From: Gnetum montanum
Taxonomy: Eukaryota; Streptophyta; Gnetopsida; Gnetales; Gnetaceae
Assembly (NCBI GenBank): GCA_015680685.1
Contig: MNCI01008018.1
Coordinates: forward strand, 391,453 to 455,452
Direction: 5' to 3'
Length of the DNA: 64,000 bases
Positions 36,291 through 48,223 of the stretch are shown one piece after another. Numbering within the stretch: the first letter of the stretch is position 1; every line of letters begins with the position of its first letter. The notes below the pieces were generated by a model. That model was given only the letters and a program-made list of their open reading frames with translations. It was not told where the DNA came from and did no database searches. The position numbers and the translations under genes are program-made.

Positions 36291-36699
36291 GCCTACCTTG
36301 AGGTGAGTGAGGATGATGCTTAGATTGAAGCTAGCTTGGGCAACTAGGAGATGCCCTATGCAGCATCATCTACCTCTTGGATCCTTGGGTTTCTACTACT
36401 ACCTCCACGTTTCTTCATGATTGCTCCACCAATGTTAGAGAAGTTTGGAAATCCAAAGGGTTGAAGCCTCTACGTTGCCTAGGGAGGAAGATCTATGCAC
36501 CCACACTGAGAATGAGAAGTGTTTTGTAGCAAGAACCTCTTCTAGAGCCTTCCTCCAATGCACTATGTACTAATATGGAAGTTGTGATAAATTTTAGCAA
36601 CACCTTAGCATTAAAATCTAGATCAAAACTTAAAGGCCTCTTCTCTTACCCCCACGACTGATTTTGTGCACTGGAACACAAGGTGCACTAAAGTGAAAA

Positions 36700-37993
36700 G
36701 GGGGGAGAGTCTTATCTAGGGTAGAAATGATGGGAAACAAATAATATGTTCAAGTTTTTAAATTTTGTATGCGGACCCCACCATACACCCCCCATGCATG
36801 GTATTCCAAGTTTGAAAACTCCATCAACACTGGGGTTTTGACCCCTTGGAACATCTATAACCATGTTCAAGCCGTATCCCCCTTGTATCCATGCTAGGTA
36901 GCATGGATACTAGCCTCCCTTACCTCACAATGCTCCCATACTAACCCCCTTGCCATTTTTACTAGTAGTGACCTACCCCATCAAACCTTGGACACCAAAA
37001 AGGTTTTAAATCTTAATGAAACCTACTACTTTGGGCATCCACACTAGGGCCACACTACCCAGCATGAAGCCTAGCATGGACCAAATGGAGTAACACCCAT
37101 ACTTGTCCCTTAGTTCCCATCAAGACTAGATCTTGTCCCTGGAGTGGGCCCACATAACCTAGAACCCCTCTAATCACACTTGGTAGCATAAAAACCTTAT
37201 CAAACCCAATCAAAAGTGCTTAAAATTTTTGGATTTGGTGCATCCACACTAAGGGAGGCCTCACACATACTACCTAGCATAGATCCAACACAAATGAGTA
37301 GCACAATAATCAAAACTTCCAAAATCAACTTCCCAGTTATCATATTTTGACTTCAACACTCCTTGGAAGCCTCAATAACCTAGACTTGCTGAAAATAACT
37401 TAATTTTTCCTACCTACATTGATCTCCATGCTAGAGAACCCCTCTTCCATGCTTCCCAATGTGGATTTCATAGGAGTATGCAATATAACCTACTCTATAA
37501 CCAAAAATAGCCTAATAACCTACCCTAATGACTTCTAGGTCCTACCGAAGCTCGCAAAAGCCTTCAAACATCTCAAAACTAAAGAAAATTGGAAAAAAAT
37601 CAGCATTCCCCTCCCATCCATACTAGGGTCATCTTGCCCAATGTGGACAAAAGGGGGAATGACTGCATGGATACCTAGGAGCCTTCAAACTGATGAATTT
37701 CAATGCCAAATCTTATCTCTCAATTCCCTGCAGCCTTAGCAACTTAAAAACCCTATCAAATATTGTCAAAATTGGTTCAAAACTTGAACCCAAGTTGATC
37801 CACATTGGGGGAGAAAACTATCCATGCTAGCTAGCATGGAGCAAGCATGGATAGAAGGCGAGGATGGTCAGAACTTCTAAGATTTACTTTAAAATTAACT
37901 TTTGTTAACAACCCAACCCTCTCTGAGGCCCCAGTAGCTAAAAATTATCAAAATTAACCCTACTTAATAATTTTTCTAGCTTCTATGCTAGGC

Positions 37994-38029
<36 letters not shown>

Positions 38030-39400
38030 NATGGATGTAGCTAGTAAGGTTCATGGGGGATCACAAATAGACCAAAATGATGCCAAATTTTCCTGTACTT
38101 ATCCTACAACCCTTTTCAGCCCTCTAGAAGCCACCATACCTTGTAAAATCAATCCAAATTACTAGAAAATCCAAATCCCTAAGGTCTTTCATGTTGGCTA
38201 GTGTGGAACTAGGGGTTACTAATAAAAACCACCTACAAACCCTCCAAACTGCCTAATTTTGATCCTAAACCCTAGCCCTTGACACCAGCGACCCTAGGAA
38301 CTAATATGCATGGTTGATTGCGGTCAAAATTTTTCTATATTTGGTATTTTTGATATATTCACGCTGGGCACCCCCTCATCCATGTTGGGTAGCATGGAGC
38401 CAACATGGATCAATTGCCTTTATGCTTCAACGATAAATAGATATCCCAAGAGACCAAAAACATATACTAGCAAAGCCTAGGATCTCTCAGCCTCAATATT
38501 ACACTCATTTGAATCTTGTGTTAGCTTCTAAAATCCATCAACTCCCCTCCTCCACATTAAAGCAACCTTGCCAAGCGTGGATCAGGGGGTGTGATCATGC
38601 ATGGCCTTAAACAGCCTTCAAACCTAGCTAGAATCAACCAAAAACTAAGGAAACCATAGTCTACAATCCTAGAAGCCTAGAAACTTGGTCTATGTGCCCT
38701 TGAGACCATTATAATGCCAAAAAGTAAGGACACCCCCTCTACTCCATGTTGGCTCCACATTAGCCAATGTGGATCTAGTGTGGAGACTACCTCAAACTTG
38801 TTTTAATACTTGAAACCCAACCCAAATGACCTCAAAACCTAGTTAGAAGGTACATAACTATAGGATCTTGGTTCTAGCTTCCCATCCAAATCTATTTGAT
38901 TCTATTTTGGCCTAGATTTGTATCCCCTATGCTAAGCTCTCTCCCATCCACACTAGAGAGCATGAAGACAGGGGGTGTAACTTTAAGACCTACTTTTTGA
39001 CCATCTTTAACCTCCAAAATGATCAATTTTCATAGATATGGCCCTATGCTACCTTGGGAAGGCCTTGGAACCCCAACTTTAACCCTCTAGATGTCATGCA
39101 ATACACTTCCATTAGTCTTTATGTTGATGAGTGTGGATCCATCTTGGAAGACACTTTCAGGCTTCACTGAGGAGTTCCAAGAATTGAAACTAACACTAGA
39201 ACTAGTCCATTTCCTTCCCTAGTGAATTGTGCTAACATGCAAGCCATCGAGGCTTAAACATTTTTCAAAAAAATTTTGGGAAACCATCTAGATGTACCAT
39301 CCATGTTGGAGGTCATCCCATCCATGTTGGCCAGTGTTGATCCAGCGTCCATCCAATGTGGATGCCCTAAAAACCTTGTTTTCTTAGCTCAAATAGCCTC
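36700..39400. repeat. Degenerate satellite-like array, spacing about 165-215 bp
   Basis: A box of the form CCATGCTRGGTAGCATGGA, or its weaker relative CCATGTTGG-CA-TGTGGAT, recurs near 36887, 37060, 37255, 37425, 37615, 37828, 37985, 38205, 38375, 38560, 38745, 38945, 39125 and 39300. Several boxes are imperfect palindromes (CCATGCTAGCTAGCATGG at about 37831). Between boxes, CCTAGAAAC, CCTCAAAACC and CCAAAATGA-like words recur. Units are too diverged for clean limits by eye. Related words appear at about 45040-45300. Confidence 0.5.
37995..38029 (+). repeat. Poly(C) tract of 35 bases ending in an N
   Basis: An uninterrupted run of C is followed by one N at 38030. The box TATGCTAGGCA before it and ATGGATGTAG after it belong to the satellite-like array. 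The tract may be real, or an assembly artefact at a sequencing stop. Confidence 0.9.
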
Positions 39401-39737
39401 AAAATAGCCCTAATTGATGCCTAAATTCATCTATCACCTTGGCAATCTTAAACCATGGCCACTAAGCCCTAAAATTGGCAAGATCTAACCCTTTTGGACA
39501 TATTTTGATCAATATTAATCATATGTATCCTACTTTATCTTATTTATCCTTTTTTCATCATATTATGAACTATTTTAACCATTGTTGCACTGTTGACCTT
39601 GTTTATCCTCAGTACTATTTCTATCTCAAGGTGTTTACCTTTATTCTCTACATTATAGCCCTGTATAGCCTTGTTTAGTCTTTTATTGGTGTTGAATGAT
39701 GGGGTTTGACCTTTCTTGATCATCATTTAACACTATG

Positions 39738-39806
39738 TAGCCATGGACCACTATGGCCTTAAACTAGCACCCTAGCCTACCAAGGCCTTAAATTGGCAAG
39801 CTTATG
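39738..39806. repeat. 29-bp minisatellite, site 2
   Basis: CTTAAA cores at 39758 and 39787 are exactly 29 bases apart, with CCTACCAAGGCCTTAAA and TTGGCAAG around them. It lies about 280 bases upstream of the Tat RT segment. Confidence 0.7.
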
Positions 39807-40006
39807 ACCTTGATTGATCTTGTTTTACCTTATTTTTTACTCTTGTTATGCCTCAATGTATCTCAACCTTGTTTAGCCTTTGTTTTACCTTTGCTTGGCC
39901 TTTTTCTCTTGTTTTATAGCCTTCTATGACCTTTTTTACAATTTTTTGACATTGAAATAACATGTGTTTGCATAATTTTATAGCATTTTGGCATTATTTA
40001 CTCATA

Positions 40007-40015
40007 TTTTCCTAG
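40007..40015 (+). promoter_or_regulatory. Possible splice acceptor upstream of Tat RT
   Basis: TTTTCCTAG follows a T-rich stretch. The next base begins GTG CCA CTT, which is in frame with the RT segment and reads VPLNVLMVDMQN before the first stop. In Ogre-type elements an intron separates protease from RT, so this is a candidate acceptor. A matching donor near 23194 is only a weak GTGATG. Confidence 0.35.
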
Positions 40016-43000
40016 GTGCCACTTAATGTGCTTATGGTTGACATGCAAAACTAAAGTATGAGTACCTAGGAGTAGATTAGTTTTCCTTTGAGCCTAAGTG
40101 GGCATTATAGTGATGTAGAATGGTGTATCGACCCAAATTGCCTAGATCTTGAGCCTGAGAGTCTCATCGATCACATAGTCTTAATAGAGAAACCTCTAGA
40201 ATGGCCTAAAAACATAATTAAAACCCTTGACCTAGAGGCTAGCAACATTATTCAAGACTCTCTCATTGAGATTCCTATCACAACACATAGTGGTAAAGAA
40301 AGAGCCCTTAAACTATGTTTCTCACTAGAACCCCAAGAGGCTCAAGACATCACCAAGGTCCTAAAAGATAACATTAAGGCATTTTCTTGGTCATATGAAG
40401 ATATGCCATGCCTAGACCCATGCTTAGTACAATATAACATCATACTTGATCCTAGCATTAGACCAATTAAGCAAAACGTTTACAAGATTAGACTTGATTT
40501 GGCCTTGGCAATTCATGATAAGATCATAAAGCTATACCAAGTAGGTTTCATTACATCTGTTGACTATGTAGAATGGGTGTCCAATATAGTAGTGGTTCCT
40601 TAGAAAACTAGGAGCATACACATTTGCATCAATTTTTGAGATCTAAATAAAGTAACCATCAAACATGACTTTCCTTTGACTAGTAGTGATCAACTTATTA
40701 ATACTACTACCAAGCATGCCTTATTGTCCTTTATGGATGAATTCTCGGGGTATAACCAAATTAGGATCAACCCAGAACATCAACTTAGCATGACCTTCAT
40801 GACCCCTTGAGGTAACTTTTGCTATACCATGATTCCCTTTGGCCTTAAAAATGTAGGAGCAACCTACCAACGAGCCATGATGTACAGCTTTAGTGATTAC
40901 ATGCTAGGTTTACTCAATGATTATGTAGATAATATAGCTATTAAGTCCAAAGTGGCCAATGACCTAGATCTTATGCTTAAACAATGCCTCAAATATGAGC
41001 TTAGGCTTAATCCCAAGAAGTGTGTCTTTGAGGTCAAGACTAGTAAGATGCTTGGCTTTGTAGTGTTTGAAGCAGGGATACATATTGATCTTGATAAGGT
41101 TAAGGTCATATCCAAATTAGTAGTACCAACTAACCTTAAGGAGCTTTGGGGGCTACAAGGTAGCCTACAATTCATTTGTAGGTTTATCATTAGGCTCATG
41201 GATAAGTTGCAATCCATGTAACACTTGTTTACGAAAGGAGTCCACTATGAGTGGATAGCTAAATGCCAGGAAGCCTTTGAAAATCTTAAGTAAGAGTTGG
41301 CACAACTACCAATAGTCTATCCTCCAACAAAGGGTAAATCATTTTACATCTACCTTACTATCTTTAACACATCCATTACCTCTCTACTTTGTCAAAAATG
41401 TGATGATGGAGCAAAACTACCAGTATACTACCTTAGCCATGCATTAATTGTCCATGAGACTCGATACATTGAAGTGGAGAAGTACTATCTAGCACTAGTC
41501 TTCCCATTGAAGAAATGATGATACTATCTCTTAAGAAGCAAAGTCAATGTCATTTGCAAAGACAACATACTTAAATACATAATGACCAACATCTATGAAA
41601 GTAGTCATATAGCCTAATGAAAAGCCATAACCATGAAGTTTGATTGTCATTACATTTCCCAATCCTCAATGAAAGATCAAGCTATAGCTATACAGCTTAT
41701 TGTTTCACTTGTTGATGACCAAATAGCCATAGATCCTAAGTTCCCTGATGAGCACATCAACACCATTAGCCAAGTACCCGATGGTTATGAGGTGGTCATG
41801 CACTTTGATGGAGCTTCAACTACCCATGGGGCCAGTGCCATTACCATCATGACATTTCCATCTAGTGAAATTTGATCCTTCGCCTGTCATTTTAAGTTTC
41901 CATGTACCAACAACATCGCATAGTATGAATTTTTGAATAGAGGGATGATAGTAGCTTGTGACCCAAGGATCAAGTGCTTAATGATCAAGGGTGACTCTCA
42001 ACTTGTGGTCAACTAAGTAACTAAGGTTTATGCATGTAAAGACAAACATTTATAGCCTTACTATGACTTACGGTAGTATTTTTTACAACAATTTATAGAC
42101 ATTTATATCCAACACATACCTCAAAATGAGAATGTCATAACTAATGCCATTGCAATGCTAGCCCTCAATATGATGTTAGATGTGTTTAGTAAGTTGTCCA
42201 CCTTGACTATGGATTGTACTATTTCCATCACACATAGCACTCAAGATACCTTTATGGTCATAGTTCATACTGCTCCTACCAAGAAGTGGTATGATGATAT
42301 CAAATTTTACCTTATGCATGGTGAACCTTCACAAGACATGATTGTTGCCCGAAAGGATGTTGTACGTAAACAATCAAAATAGTATGTCATTGTGGGTAAT
42401 AACACAGTATGTTAATAGTCCTATGATGACATATAATGTGCTTGGATAAAACCACAACTAGAACAGTGCTAGAGAAGGTTCACAAGGGTGTTTGTGGGGG
42501 ACATATATGACCTAGAGCCATGGTCACTAAGATTAAATAGTTAGGCTATTATTGGCCATATATGAAAAACGACTATCGATAGAAGGTTAAAACTTGCAAC
42601 ATGTACCAAAGGTATAGTAACCTTATACACATACTAACAACTAAGTGTCACACTACTTAGATCACTTGGCCATTTCAACAATGGGGGTTAGATATGATGA
42701 ACCTATAATGCCTAAGTCTTTTGTGGGTCATAGCTTCATCATCACTACAACCAAGTACTTTACAAAGTGGGTTGAAGCTATTCCCCTAAGAAGGATGACA
42801 TCTGAGTAGGTCTATAAATTCATTCTAGATAACATAGTAGCTCATCTTGGCATACCCATGACCATAATCATAGACAATGAACCATAGATTAATAGCTAAG
42901 CAACAAGAAATTTCTATCACAATCTAGGCATTAAGCATTTCTTTTGTTGTCATATTACCCTCAAGCCAATAGAAAAGTAGAAATAAGCAACAAGGCCATC

Positions 43001-43480
43001 ATCAACTTGCTCAAGAAGATGCTCAATAATAATAAGTGCAAGTGGCATGAGTAGCTTGTCCATGCACTTTCAACCTACAAAATGACCTATTGTATAGTAA
43101 CAGGTGTAACCCCTTATAGCTTGGTTTATGATTTTGAAGTTATTTTGCCTCTTGAATTATAGGTGCCATTGCTCCAAGTGGTCTTATCTAACCTCATCAA
43201 TGATGAACAGAATAAGGAGCTATGTACAATGGACTTAGACTCAGTGGAGAAGTAGCGAATGCAAACACTTACTCACATAAAGTACTACCAAGAGAGGAAA
43301 AAATGGAAAAATCACCATAACTTGACTACGTGTAAGATCAAGGAAAATGACCTGGTCCTCAAAGCCATCCACAAGCATGTAGACAAATTATCAATCAACT
43401 AAGAATTGTCCTTCTTAGTCACCAGAGCTTATGGAAAATGAAGCATTCAAGATCTCATACATAGATGGGAATTAATTGGC
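40016..43480 (+). pseudogene. Tat-lineage Ty3 pol relic: RT, RNase H, archaeal-type RNase H, integrase
   Basis: RT: FSWSYEDMPCLDPCLVQYNI (about 40382), SFMDEFSGYNQIRI, MIPFGLKNVGATYQRAM (40829), and YVDN at 40922-40933 where the catalytic YVDD is expected. RNase H: LPVYYLSHALIVHETRYIEV (about 41420). A second, archaeal-type RNase H: MHFDGASTTHGAS (about 41799), KGDSQLVVN (about 41990), QHIPQNENV (about 42114); this dual RNase H defines the Tat lineage. Integrase: HKGVCGGH with a broken CxxC (CNMY), TKYFTKWVEAIP (about 42752), GIPMTIIIDNEP (about 42851), CKWHE and GVTPYSLVYDF (about 43106). Over twenty stops and several frameshifts; most stops fit C-to-T or G-to-A change. Confidence 0.85.
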
Positions 43481-43549
43481 CAATGTAATTAGTCATTCCT
43501 ATCTAAAGCATTACTACATGTAGCCTACTAGAACCAATAACCAACATTG

Positions 43550-43790
43550 ACAATTTGCTAAGACCTTAAACTGGCAAAATGGCTTGCCAAGGTCTTAAAC
43601 TAGAAAAACAACATGTTGAGGCCTTAAATCGATGACATAGTTTACTAAGACCTTAAAATAGAAAAATGGCCTACTAAGATCTTAAATTAACAACATGGTC
43701 TGCTAAGATCTTAAACTGGAAAAACAACCTACTAGGTCCTTAAACCAATAACATGGCCTACCATGACCTTAAACTGGCAACATTGGTGAC
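43550..43790. repeat. 29-bp minisatellite, site 3 (eight units, exact period)
   Basis: CTTAAA cores lie at 43565, 43594, 43623, 43652, 43681, 43710, 43739 and 43768, an exact 29-base step. Between cores the text is AACATGGCCTAC-AAG-like and varies by substitution only. The array lies just after integrase, in the place where Tat elements are known to carry hypervariable tandem repeats in their 3' untranslated region. Confidence 0.9.
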
Positions 43791-44286
43791 TTGAATAGCT
43801 TAGTTCTATCTATCATCCCCTTGTGTGGCCTATATGCATTGTAATGTTATAACATGCTTTCTTTATTTGGTTTTCTTGTTCTCTTGGAGGTGTGCTTGTC
43901 GAATGAAGACTTGGAGCCATCACAAAGGTGCAACTCATTATAGTAGCAAGTTACCACATGACCTGGATGCATGAGATTTGGTGAGTTAGTCTTGTTGAGA
44001 GTGCTTTCCTCACAATCATTTCCCTTCCTCTAGTGCCACTTCTGGAACCTAGCCCCATAACCTAATGATGGCCTTTCATACCTTGAGCAACAAAATGCAG
44101 ACACCCATGCGTTGTGGCCTAATGGCATCTCTTCATCATGCCCCAACTTCAAGTCCATCGAATGTAGCACATCTTGTTCTATGGGAAGACCTCCAAGTTC
44201 ATTGAGTGTAACACAACTCACTCAATGGGGAAACCATATCAAACTAGCCGTAGCAAGGAAACCAAATGAGGGTTTCATCCTACATA

Positions 44287-44299
44287 GAAAAAAGGGGGA
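44287..44299 (+). other. Polypurine tract of the Tat element
   Basis: GAAAAAAGGGGGA is followed directly by TGATGCAAATTG, a TG start suitable for a 3' LTR. It lies about 0.8 kb after integrase. A second, weaker candidate (GAAGGGAGGGAA) is at about 44641. Confidence 0.55.
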
Positions 44300-46200
44300 T
44301 GATGCAAATTGCCAAGAGGTTGGATGACCTATGAAGACCAAAAGCTCAAATAGATCACTCCAAACATTCAAAGCAAGGAGCCTAATGGCCTAAGAAACCT
44401 TGTAGCAAGATGTTGGTTTTTCAAATGCATTTGCCAAGTGAACCACACTTCTAAATATGAAGTGCCAAATCCAAATGATTAACCAACATGTTGATGACAC
44501 GTTATAGCCATGGTATCAACACTTGCAATGTGTTATTAGTCTTCACAACCATTTCCTTATGACCTTTCTAACATTTACCAGCATAGCCTCACTCCATCAT
44601 TATAAGCACTCTTTGGCATGGTTTGACATGACCAAATCAAGTGAAGGGAGGGAACATTGATGATAGACCTATAATGGTGCTTTGTATTCTTTGTCAGTGC
44701 CTCTCGAGTCATTCCTCCAAACACCAACAAAGAGGGATCATTGAAACACAACCAAAATTTTCTTGTTGTGACTATCTCTTCATCATGTAGCCTTTACCCC
44801 ATGAAACTTGAGGCTAAAATTCATTGTAAATGTGAAGATCGTAATCCATGAGTGGCAATATCATGTATTTCATACTTTTGGGGCTACAAATTTGCCTCAT
44901 TAGTGATCAAAGCCTCATCCCCTAAGTGAAAAAAGTCATGTACTATCTATATTTAGGCTTGGGGGGTCAAAACTACTTTTTTGAATGCCAAAAATGGCAA
45001 TTTGATGGGTCTTATAAGGGATATAGCAATTTCTACGCTGGAGATACCTATCGAGGGGTGGTAGATCTCACCTACTCCTAGCGTGGAGCAGTGTAGGATC
45101 AATAATGCCCAATGTTGAGGAGTATAACCTTCCCCCAACATTAACACTTCCCCCCTAGCATTTATGTGCCTTCCCCCCAATGTTAATGTAGCATGAATAA
45201 GATTTCAACACTTCATTGACTCCAATGTTGACCATGCACTCCAACATGGATGGTAGAAGGCCCAACATGGATAAATAAAGCTAGGGTGGATGGTGTGTCC
45301 CCATTACTATTTCTAGTAAATGGAATGGCCATACGGGTATGACACTTTCCATACATAGTAACCCTCAAATTTGAGCACCCACCTAACCTGAGCATGGTAG
45401 AAATTTATAGCCAATTTGTAGCAATTTTGCAGCCTAATTTACAATAATTTGCAGCCAATTTGCAGCAAGATTCAAGGCCCAAAACCCTATAAAATCAAGA
45501 ATCCAATACCATTTATAAGTTCCACAATTTTTACAACCACACCCCCTTGGAATTTCAAGCATTCTTGCATTCAAGAGCACTCACACACTTTGCAATCATG
45601 CTACTTCTTGGATCATCCTAGCATGGAATTCCTTATGGCCTTGTAGCCCCTATTACCCCCCTTAAGGTTTACGATATTTTGGGTGTATATGCTGAGAATT
45701 TGGGAATCACAACTCCCAACCTTGCTCATATTTGCAACCCAAAATCCTTCACACCTCTCATACCCCCCAACATAGCCAACATTGTAGATTTGTGGAAGTA
45801 TCAAAAGTTAGATAGCATTAGGAGTGGCAGAACATCTAGATTGTGGAGTTGATCACATCAGCCTCAATAGACTCTGAAACCCCACCCAAGTGAACCCCCT
45901 TCTTTGCTCTTAGGCACATTTTTGTATACAATCTCTAAACTCTATTTTTTTTGGGAAATAAAGTTTACAATTTTGATTTGTGTATGAATTAGATCTATTA
46001 TTTATTTTTAGTGCATTTACATTTTTATATTTGCAATCATATTTTCAATTTTATTACCTTGTTTGTCCACCTCTAAGTCCCTAGGTGATCTACCAGACCA
46101 TCTAGAGCACCCTAAATCTCATCTTTTGGAAGCCTTGGGGATTTAAGGTTAAGGCTGTTGCGCTAACACTTTCGATTTTCCAGCAATTGAAACTTTTAGT
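44300..46200 (+). repeat. Probable 3' LTR of the Tat element
   Basis: The region has the internal order of an LTR: a long U3 with repeats (satellite-like boxes 45040-45300; five AATTTGCAGC-type words at about 45410-45470), a TATA box CCCTATAAAATC at about 45484, and AATAAAG at about 45958 as a polyadenylation signal. The right end is not identified; no matching 5' LTR is visible, so limits are estimates. Confidence 0.4.
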
Positions 46201-48223
46201 TGCTATAGTGATACATGGATATTTGAATGTAGAAAATGGATACTTCAGAGATATTTCCTTTACTTTAATGGCATCTTTTCTATATTCTTAAATTCACTCA
46301 CTTATCAATATTTGAAGCTCTATTCTTTGTTTGATGTTTAACATTTGTCTTAAGATTTAATTTTTTTGAGCTACCTTATTTAAGGCTTAAACATTCAATA
46401 TTTATTCTATTGTCAACTTGTGAAGCCTCCATTCATAAAGCTAGATTCAAGATGAGGCTTATAGAATCACTTTAGAACTTGTTTGTAGAATAATTTCTCT
46501 ACTATATAAACTTGCTCCACAAAGGAGCTAGCATGGCAGGATGAATTATGAGGCCAATACATAGATTACTTTTTAATTCTACTAATTTTCCTTTCATCTT
46601 GGGCTTACATGGCTTTAGATCTCCTTTTCAAACTTATTGAGCTAAATTGAAGTTTAAAATTAGCATGTGTGAACTTGTATATGGTAGACTTTGTGCTTGG
46701 GCTTTGATGCTTACATGACTTATAAAACCATTATGAATCTTACTCATAAAACTAACTTTTGATTCCACGAAAATGCATTATGAAAGAGGCTGACATGGCA
46801 AAACTCAAAAGTGAGCTCTTTGTATAGCTAAAGTTTGGTTCTATGAACCTTCCTTATTGAATAGATTATGTGTTATGGCCTCTTCAATACTTTGCATAAG
46901 TCCTTCCAAAGTTAATGTGGAAGAATTAAAAGATAAGTTTATTATAGAACCACTTCTTGGTTCTACGAAAACAAATCTCCATGTGTTTTCCTAGTGATGT
47001 GGCTTATGAGGATGGAGCATCTCCTAAAATCTTCTAACATCCCATAACTATGAACGATCTTGTAAAATCCATTTTCCAACTTTACGAACAACATCCTTAC
47101 CTCCAACACTTACGTGGTAAAACCAAAAATAAGCTTTTTTTGTAAAGCAAGATTTTAGTTCTATGAATTATGCTCACTTATTAAAAGCTAATTTGGCATA
47201 TGCTATGGTGAGGTAGATTCGCTCAAGTAATGTGTCTCATAGAACAATTTTTTCTTTACTTAGTAGATGCATATTTTGGTTCTATGATCACACACTAATT
47301 GGGGAGCTTACATGCTAGAGCTTCTTTATACAAAACTTCCTTTACAAACTAACATGAAGGAATCAATTTTACCAAAACACTTTTAAGCCATACGAGTCTA
47401 TTATAAGAAAACTGATTCATAAGCTCTATGATTTCATTTTTTATGAGCTTGCAGTAACTTGCAATTAGGGAAACATTCTTTCAAGCCTATAAGCTCTACT
47501 CTTAATGTCTTATTTAATTAACCTACCCAACACCTTATTTAACTTGAAACCCCTAGCTTTTCAATTTTAGGAATAAAAAATCAAAATATCTTAGTAGGGT
47601 TTTCTTAGCTTTGAAACTCTTATCCTATAAATTTCAATCATTTAAAACTATGTCGTATCTTTGTTAAGACTTTTTTTTCCAAAATTTCTTAATTGGAACT
47701 TATCTTAACAAAAACTCAATGCACTGAACCCTAGCTCATTCTTACTATATGATGAATTGAAAAAGTGGAACCTCTACTTCATTAATGGCCAAAATGTTAC
47801 CACAAATTACATTTTTGAAAAGAGGGTTTGAGCTAAAATGAATCTTAGCTCTTAGTATTTTGCAAACATTTATTTTCAAGATATTACTTCTGTCTAGGGC
47901 TTACTTTCTTTTAATGGCATCACAAAAAGAATTAAGCCTATCATCATAATTTATAACTGGTCCATGAAAATATCCTATTATTGCATCAACATCAAGGTTT
48001 CTCATTTAGTTATATGAATTCTCTTTTTATTTTCAAGTCACCAAATGCTAGAAGAAATATAAGGATCATAGGCTTAGTCTTATGGTGTTATCTTAATTAT
48101 TATGATTTCCTATTTTATGTAGTAGACATGATACGCTGATGACTTATAGCTTGGATATATATGTCCCAGATAAATTATGTATGTTCTTTCTTTATTAGAT
48201 GATGAATATTTTGGATTGATCAT
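46200..48223. other. AT-rich DNA with degenerate GGTTCTATGA repeats
   Basis: The word GGTTCTATGA or GGTTCTACGA and close relatives recur near 46833, 46963, 47157 and 47277 with spacing of roughly 80-130 bases, sometimes mirrored as TAGAACCA. No coding or LTR signature was recognised. The region before 46800 holds only short frames. Confidence 0.4.

Larger units (their letters stand above)
23977..36418 (-). pseudogene. Antisense multi-exon coding relic split by an LTR element
   Basis: Minus strand, with GT-AG introns of about 60-120 bases plus a long first one: E1 36418-36297 (starts MKKRGGSSRNPR), E2 34902-34457, E3 34386-34300 continuing at 27005-26807 across the inserted element, E4 26745-25627, E5 25529-25263, E6 25170-25033, E7 24912-about 24111, E8 24009-23977. 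E5-E6 and E6-E7 junctions are both phase 1 and keep one frame open: DEYEDP, then PEPLAKASTSTFH, then VANDIIDWLQQVAPK, then MWDLDHDLEIESL. E4 contains ISEATFCDLFGIPIDGM, recalling the (L)GIPIDG segment of plant mobile domain or plant transposon-protein families; E7 is coiled-coil-like. Stops are mainly TAG or TAA at likely CAG or CAA codons. Product unassigned. It may be an accessory ORF of the surrounding Tat element or a captured host gene. Confidence 0.5.
21970..46200 (+). mobile_element. Possible single giant Tat/Ogre-type element, exploded by insertions
   Basis: Protease (22.6 kb) and RT-RNase H-aRNase H-integrase (40.0-43.5 kb) lie in the same orientation and complement one another with no duplicated domain. 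The RT segment is preceded by an acceptor-like TTTTCCTAG (40007-40015), and Ogre elements are known to carry an intron between protease and RT. The 29-bp minisatellite occurs in the presumed intron and after integrase. Removing the 7.3-kb insertion leaves about 17 kb, within Ogre-like size. The antisense gene inside is not typical, and two unrelated Tat fragments remain possible. Confidence 0.35.
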
